DNA of 64,000 nucleotides, from assembly GCF_900109355.1 (NCBI RefSeq), contig NZ_FOBF01000018.1, positions 1 through 64,000 of the forward strand. The letters are read 5' to 3'. The notes under the pieces were generated by a model, which was not told where the DNA came from, searched no databases, and saw only the letters and a list, made by a program, of their open reading frames with translations. The stretch's first letter is position 1. Every line of letters begins with the position of its first letter. The DNA is from Nonomuraea pusilla. Lineage in GTDB: Bacteria > Actinomycetota > Actinomycetes > Streptosporangiales > Streptosporangiaceae. Positions 59,465 to 64,000 of the stretch are shown one piece after another. Position numbers and translations under genes: made by a program.

Positions 59465-60264
59465 TCCTTCTCCCCCCTGAGCAGCGCGACCTTGCCGGAG
59501 ACCGTGGTCGCCGACAGCGAGGCCATGCCGCCGCCGAGCCTGCCGGACAGCGACTTCGCGCCGGGCCTGCTGCTGTCGATCAGTTCGTCGAACGTGCTGA
59601 CCAGCCTGCCTGAGGTGGACCGCACGGCGACGTCCGCGTCCACGTCCTCCTGCAGTCTGACCAGGATGGCACCGGAGACGCTGTTCAACGTCACATGTCC
59701 GGTGGGTCGCAGCGTCAGGTCGGCGGTGATCCGGCCCGACACCGTGTTGGCCCGCAGCCGGCGCGGCACGCCGTCGGCCACGGTCAGGTCGCCCGAGACG
59801 CTCTTGAAGGCGAGGTCGCCCTCCATGGCGCGGCTCTCGACGGCCCCGGAGACCGTCGTCGCCGACACGTCGCCGCTGACGCCGTCGAGCACGATCTCGC
59901 CGGACACGCTCCTGACCTGAGTGGTCCGCTCGAACCCGGCCACGACGGCGGGCGCGGACACCACGCCGGCGTTGACCGTGCAGTGCTTGGGCACCGTGAG
60001 GGTGACCACCGTCCTGCGTCGGTCGCGCCGCAGCCAGCCCAGCAGGCCGTCCCAGGAGAGGTCCTTGTAGGTGATGGTCAGCTCGCCGGTGTCCTCGTCG
60101 TACGCGACCATCAGCGGGGACGCCGACTCGATCTCGGCCACCTCCAGAGTGGGCGGGCCGTCGCTGGCGAGCACCGCCAGGCGGCCCGCGACGATGCGCA
60201 CGTCGAGGGAGTCGACCGGGCCGAACGTCAGCCGTTCGGGCTCCTTGATCGTCCACTGCTGCAT
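59461..60264 (-). CDS. DUF4097-family beta-helix protein
   Basis: 267 residues, no signal peptide. Repeating segments such as VRSVSGEIVLDGVSGDVSATTVSGAVESRAMEG give a right-handed beta-helix-like pattern. It is cotranscribed with the PadR regulator (4-nt overlap), a common actinobacterial pairing; function unknown. ATG 60264 chosen after AGAGGGCGGG. Confidence 0.85.
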   Translation of the reverse strand: MQQWTIKEPERLTFGPVDSLDVRIVAGRLAVLASDGPPTLEVAEIESASPLMVAYDEDTGELTITYKDLSWDGLLGWLRRDRRRTVVTLTVPKHCTVNAGVVSAPAVVAGFERTTQVRSVSGEIVLDGVSGDVSATTVSGAVESRAMEGDLAFKSVSGDLTVADGVPRRLRANTVSGRITADLTLRPTGHVTLNSVSGAILVRLQEDVDADVAVRSTSGRLVSTFDELIDSSRPGAKSLSGRLGGGMASLSATTVSGKVALLRGEKE

Positions 60265-60621
60265 GATCCCGCCCTCTCGTGTCAGACGACTCTCGTACAA
60301 GACACGATATGTCGCGTTTCGCGATTACTCAAGATGTATCGCGTTTTAGACTACTGGGCAGGGCTCTGGCATGGTGAACGGGCTGTCACGGGCGCTGGGA
60401 GGACGCGCGGGAGGGCTCGGCAGGCCGGCACGTCCGGCTCGGTGCGATGGCTCGCCACCACGCCTGGACGCACCCCTGATCAGGCGTTGCCGTTACCGGA
60501 GAGGGGGCTGTGCCCAGGGGCCTCAGGACCGGGGCCGGGCCCGTCGTGGGCGGTGGCTTCGGATGGTCGGCGAGCGCCCGGCCGACGCCCGGCGGGGCCG
60601 CCGGGCGCGGCTTCGGCCGGT
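60265..60621. other. Intergenic region upstream of the DUF4097-padR operon
   Basis: Contains the operon promoter (60304-60346). From 60360 to 60621 I see no gene or clear signal. Confidence 0.6.
60304..60346 (-). promoter_or_regulatory. Promoter and candidate PadR operator
   Basis: On the minus strand TTGAGT (60332-60327), 17 nt, TATCGT (60309-60304). Two near-identical 14-mers on the plus strand, gatatgtcgcgttt (60306-60319) and gatgtatcgcgttt (60333-60346), plus cgcg-ttt-cgcg (60313-60323), overlap it. This fits autoregulation by the adjacent PadR protein. Confidence 0.6.
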
Positions 60622-60798
60622 TTACTCGTCCTCGTCGTCGAGCCGGGCCAGCCAGGTGGCGAGCCGCTCGACCGGCGTCTCGAACTCCGGGTTCAGATCG
60701 ACGAACTCACGCAGGCGCTCGCCCAGCCACAGGAGGCTGACCTCCTCCTCGCCGCGCCGCTCGACCAGCTCCTCGATCCCCCGATCCGTGAAATACAT
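60622..60798 (-). CDS. Small conserved acidic protein (DUF6104 type)
   Basis: 58 residues (MYFTDRGIEELVERRGEEEV ... PVERLATWLARLDDEDE), predicted helical and acidic. It matches the actinobacterial DUF6104 pattern; function unknown. ATG 60798 follows minus-strand TAGAGT (60810-60805) by 6 nt, a leaderless start; a GTG two codons upstream is an alternative. Confidence 0.8.
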   Translation of the reverse strand: MYFTDRGIEELVERRGEEEVSLLWLGERLREFVDLNPEFETPVERLATWLARLDDEDE

Positions 60799-60816
60799 GT
60801 GCACACTCTAGCCGGG

Positions 60817-61000
60817 CCGACGACCCCCTCCCGCCGCACCACCGGGGGTCCTCCCGGGGGCGGCTACGGGCCGACGACCCCCTCCCGCCGCACCACCGGG
60901 GGTCCTTCCGGGGGGCGGCTACGGGCCGACGACCCCCTCCCGCCGCACCACCAGGGGTCCTTCCGGGGGGCTACGGGGTGACGAACCCCTCCCGCCGTGA
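60817..61000. repeat. 53-55-bp minisatellite, three full copies plus a partial
   Basis: Units start at 60817, 60871, 60926 and 60979 (partial). Each contains gaccccc and gggggtc arms that can pair as a hairpin. It lies between the DUF6104 gene and the kgd terminator. No spacers and no gene. Confidence 0.9.
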
Positions 61001-61027
61001 AGGCGTCGGTCGTCTCTTGGAAACGGA

Positions 61028-61058
61028 AGGCCCCTCGCCCTGGGCGGGCGAGGGGCCT
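61028..61058 (-). terminator. Terminator after kgd
   Basis: Perfect 13-bp stem aggcccctcgccc with its complement, 5-nt loop, 16 nt past the kgd stop. Confidence 0.85.
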
Positions 61059-61073
61059 GAGGGAGGTCCTGGG

Positions 61074-64000
61074 TCAGCTGAAGAGCTGCGACAGGATCTC
61101 CTCCAGCTCCGTGTCGTGGGAGTTGTGCGAACCCGTCGCGGGCGAGCTGTTCGGGGTGCGCGAGACGCGGCGGAGCGGGCGGCCGCCCAGCGTCTGCGGG
61201 TCCTCGGCCAGCTTCAGCGTCAGGTACGGCCACGGGCCCATGTTGACCGGCTCGTCCTGCGCCCAGACCAGCTCCGCCTGCGGGCTGAAGCGCGACAGCG
61301 CCGCGGCCAGCTCGTCGGCGGGGAACGGGTACAGGCGCTCCAGACGGACGATCGCGACGTCCTCGCGGCCCAGCTTCTCCCGCTGCGCGGCGATCTCGTA
61401 GTAGACCTTGCCCGAGCAGAGGATGACCTTGGTGACCTTCGACGGGTCGGCCGTCGTGTCGCCGAGGACCGGCTGGAAGGTGCCCGAGGTGAAGTCGGAC
61501 GCCTTGGACGTGGCCGCCTTGTGGCGCAGCAGCCACTTCGGCGTGAAGACCACCAGCGGCTTGTGCCGGCCGGACTGCACCTGCCAGCGCAGCAGGTGGA
61601 AGTAGTTGGCCGGGGTGCTGGGCTGCGCCACCGTCATGTTGTCGAGGGCGCAGATCTGCAGGAACCGCTCGATGCGGGCCGAGGAGTGGTCGGGGCCCTG
61701 GCCCTCGAAGCCGTGCGGCAGCAGCAGCACGACGGACGACTTCTGGCCCCACTTCTGCTCACCGGACGAGATGAACTCGTCGATGATCGTCTGGGCGCCG
61801 TTGACGAAGTCGCCGAACTGCGCCTCCCAGCAGACCAGGGCGTCGGGACGCACGACGCTGTAGCCGTATTCGAAGCCGAGCGCCGCGAACTCGCTCAGCA
61901 GCGAGTCGTAGACGTAGAACTTCGTGGTGCCGTTGTTGAACGCCTTCAGCGGCGTGTGGTCGGCGCCGGTGAGGCGGTCGACCAGCACCGCGTGCCGCTG
62001 GGTGAACGTGCCGCGCCGGGAGTCCTGGCCGACGAGCCTGACCGGGTGGCCGTCGATGAGCAGCGAGCCGAAGGCGAGGGTCTCGCCCATGGCCCAGTCG
62101 ATGGAGTCCTGCTCGACCATCTGGCCGCGGCGCTGCAGCACGGGCGCCAGGCGCGGGTGCGGCGTGAAGCCGTCGGGCAGGTTGAGCTGGGTGTCGACGA
62201 TGCGCTTGAGCGTCTCGTCGGTGATGGCCGTGGGCGTGCTGTCGTGCGACCACTTGACGACCTCGGTGTGCGGCACGCGCATCGCGCCCGCCTCCAGCGG
62301 CTTCTTGGCCGCCTCGCGCACCTCGGTGAACGCCTGCTCCAGCTTGGCCTGGTAGTCGCGCAGCGCCGACTCGGCCTCCTCGACCGTGATGTCGCCACGG
62401 CCGATCAGCGCCTCGGTGTAGAGCTTGCGCGTGGAGCGCTTGGCGTCGATCAGGTCGTACATCAGCGGCTGGGTGAAGGCGGGGTTGTCGCCCTCGTTGT
62501 GGCCGCGGCGGCGGTAGCAGATGAGGTCGATGACGACGTCCTTGCGGAACGCCTGGCGGTACTCGTAGGCGAGCTTGCCGACGCGGACCACGGCCTCGGG
62601 GTCGTCGCCGTTGACGTGGAAGATCGGCGCCTGGATCATCCGCGCGACGTCGGTGGCGTACACCGACGAACGGGACGAGGCGGGCGAGGTGGTGAAGCCG
62701 ACCTGGTTGTTGACCACGACGTGGACGGTGCCGCCGGTGCGGTAGCCGCGCAGCTGCGACAGGTTGAGCGTCTCGGCAACGACGCCCTGGCCGGCGAAGG
62801 CCGCGTCGCCGTGGATCAGCACGGGAAGGACGGTGAAGCCCTCCTCGCCGCGCTCCAGGAGGTCCTGCTTGGCGCGGACGACGCCTTCGAGGACGGGGTC
62901 GACCGCTTCGAGGTGCGACGGGTTGGCGACCACGGACGCGGTGATGGTGGTGCCGCTCGGCGCGGTGAACGTGCCCGACGCGCCGAGGTGGTACTTCACG
63001 TCGCCGGAGCCGTGCGCCGTGCGCGGGTCGATGTTGCCCTCGAACTCGCCGAAGATCTGCGCGTACGACTTGCCGACGATGTTGGCGAGCACGTTGAGCC
63101 GGCCGCGGTGCGCCATGCCGATGACGACCTCGTCGAGGTGCTCGTCGGCGGCGCTGCTGATCACGGAGTCGAGCAGCGGGATGAGGGACTCGCCGCCCTC
63201 CAGGGAGAAGCGCTTCTGGCCGACGAACTTCGTCTGCAGGAACGTCTCGAACGCCTCGGCCGTGTTGAGCCTGCTCAGGATGTTGAGCTGCTCGTCGCGG
63301 GCGGGGGAGGCGTGCGGCTTCTCCACCCGCGCCTGGATCCAGGCCCGCTCCTCGGGGTTCTGGATGTGCATGTACTCGATGCCGACGGTGCGGCAGTACG
63401 AGTCGCGCAGCACGCCGAGGATCTCGCGCAGCCTCATCAGCGCGCGCCCGCCGAAGCCGCCGGTGGCGAACTCGCGCTCGAGGTCCCAGAGGGTCAGGCC
63501 GTGGGACTGGATGTCGAGGTCGGGGTGCTTGCGCTGCTTGTACTCGAGCGGGTCGGTCTCGGCCATGAGGTGGCCGCGGACCCGGTAGGCGTGGATGAGC
63601 TCGATCACGCGGGCCGACTTGGCCACGTCGTCGTCGTGGGTGGCCGAGATGTCCTGGACCCAGCGGACCGGCTCGTACGGGATCCGCAGCGCCTCGAAGA
63701 TCTCGTCGTAGAAGCCGTCCTCGCCGAGCAGCAGCCGGTGGATCTGGCGCAGGAAGTCGCCCGACTGGGCGCCCTGGATGATCCGGTGGTCGTAGGTGCT
63801 GGTCAGCGTCATGACCTTGGACACGGCCAGGCGCGACAGGGTCTCCGGGGCCGCCCCCTGGTACTCGGCCGGGTACTCCATCGCGCCGACGCCGATGATG
63901 GTGCCCTGGCCGGGCATGAGCCGCGGCACGGAGTGGACGGTGCCGATCGTGCCGGGGTTGGTGAGGGAGATGGTGGTGCCGGCGAAGTCGTCGACGCCCA
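61074..64000 (-). CDS. kgd: Multifunctional 2-oxoglutarate decarboxylase/dehydrogenase E1 (partial, 5' end outside window)
   Basis: About 975 residues are visible, open to the window edge; the frame continues upstream of the ATG at 63929 with VDDFAGTTISLTNPGTIGTVHSVPRLMPG. The first part is the E2-like catalytic domain (TSTYDHRIIQGAQSGDFL, with active-site H in DHR). The E1 domain follows: IGMAHRGRLNVLANIVGK, HGDAAFAGQG (ThDP/Mg), and LPHGFEGQGPDHSSARIERFLQ. This E2-E1 fusion is the actinobacterial Kgd/OdhA type, acting in the TCA cycle at 2-oxoglutarate. The N-terminal GarA/OdhI-binding part is not visible. Confidence 0.95.
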   Translation of the reverse strand, partial: GVDDFAGTTISLTNPGTIGTVHSVPRLMPGQGTIIGVGAMEYPAEYQGAAPETLSRLAVSKVMTLTSTYDHRIIQGAQSGDFLRQIHRLLLGEDGFYDEIFEALRIPYEPVRWVQDISATHDDDVAKSARVIELIHAYRVRGHLMAETDPLEYKQRKHPDLDIQSHGLTLWDLEREFATGGFGGRALMRLREILGVLRDSYCRTVGIEYMHIQNPEERAWIQARVEKPHASPARDEQLNILSRLNTAEAFETFLQTKFVGQKRFSLEGGESLIPLLDSVISSAADEHLDEVVIGMAHRGRLNVLANIVGKSYAQIFGEFEGNIDPRTAHGSGDVKYHLGASGTFTAPSGTTITASVVANPSHLEAVDPVLEGVVRAKQDLLERGEEGFTVLPVLIHGDAAFAGQGVVAETLNLSQLRGYRTGGTVHVVVNNQVGFTTSPASSRSSVYATDVARMIQAPIFHVNGDDPEAVVRVGKLAYEYRQAFRKDVVIDLICYRRRGHNEGDNPAFTQPLMYDLIDAKRSTRKLYTEALIGRGDITVEEAESALRDYQAKLEQAFTEVREAAKKPLEAGAMRVPHTEVVKWSHDSTPTAITDETLKRIVDTQLNLPDGFTPHPRLAPVLQRRGQMVEQDSIDWAMGETLAFGSLLIDGHPVRLVGQDSRRGTFTQRHAVLVDRLTGADHTPLKAFNNGTTKFYVYDSLLSEFAALGFEYGYSVVRPDALVCWEAQFGDFVNGAQTIIDEFISSGEQKWGQKSSVVLLLPHGFEGQGPDHSSARIERFLQICALDNMTVAQPSTPANYFHLLRWQVQSGRHKPLVVFTPKWLLRHKAATSKASDFTSGTFQPVLGDTTADPSKVTKVILCSGKVYYEIAAQREKLGREDVAIVRLERLYPFPADELAAALSRFSPQAELVWAQDEPVNMGPWPYLTLKLAEDPQTLGGRPLRRVSRTPNSSPATGSHNSHDTELEEILSQLFS

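Overview
The window is chromosomal DNA from a very high-GC actinobacterium. Gene content points to the Streptosporangiales, possibly a Nonomuraea-like genus; that placement is inference from gene types, not from a marker gene. Supporting signs are a WhiB1/WblE protein, a SigR-RsrA pair, nickel superoxide dismutase with its SodX protease, a DasR-like regulator, a PdtaS-like kinase, a multifunctional 2-oxoglutarate decarboxylase (Kgd), an SSI-type protease inhibitor and many leaderless-looking promoters (TANNNT, then 6-7 nt, then the start codon). No RNA genes, CRISPR arrays, insertion sequences or phage genes were seen.

Layout: 1-1500 is degraded: the last codons of a nucleotide-sugar dehydrogenase, a G/T-biased stretch, a small protein-phosphatase gene and a repeat-rich gap. 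1508-5167 encodes two membrane-anchored extracellular proteins (PQQ propeller, gluzincin-type peptidase). 5225-7664 holds an Lrp regulator divergent from phenylalanine hydroxylase, then a beta-lactamase-fold hydrolase. 7633-12118 is a pstS-pstC-pstA-pstB operon behind a PHO box, ending in an OmpR-type regulator whose receiver lacks the phosphorylation residues. 12238-19438 has a LMW-PTP/fructosamine kinase pair, hisN, a hotdog protein, rsgA (CTG start), aroA, a SRAP protein, a DksA-like protein and a methyltransferase. 19529-26506 has sigR-rsrA behind a self-type SigR promoter, an epimerase, a small peptide plus two HD-domain membrane proteins, and an acyl-CoA carboxylase pair. 26768-37247 has a PASTA kinase, an IlvG-like enzyme, a two-component system, bioD, dasR, pdtaS and wblE. 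37530-47482 has a lipid kinase, a stress sigma/anti-sigma pair, sodN/sodX, a polar amino-acid ABC transporter, malic enzyme and an NsdA-like regulator.

The most unusual region is 47693-56528: five secreted trypsin-fold paralogues in tandem on the minus strand, with an SSI-family protease inhibitor divergent from the last. All five keep the catalytic His and Asp. Four have Asp or Asn where the catalytic Ser should be, and three of those carry a long inserted segment built from repeats; only the copy next to the inhibitor keeps Ser. Four of the five copies (all but the last) have a terminator hairpin. Three share a TTG start and promoter-like element, and two have a perfect TGTGA-N6-TCACA palindrome about 200 bp upstream. 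This looks like a pseudoprotease/protease/inhibitor locus.

56648-64000 closes with a membrane protein, an MDR-type oxidoreductase, a DUF4097/PadR pair behind a clear promoter, a small conserved protein, a 54-bp minisatellite and the 3' part of kgd, which runs off the window.
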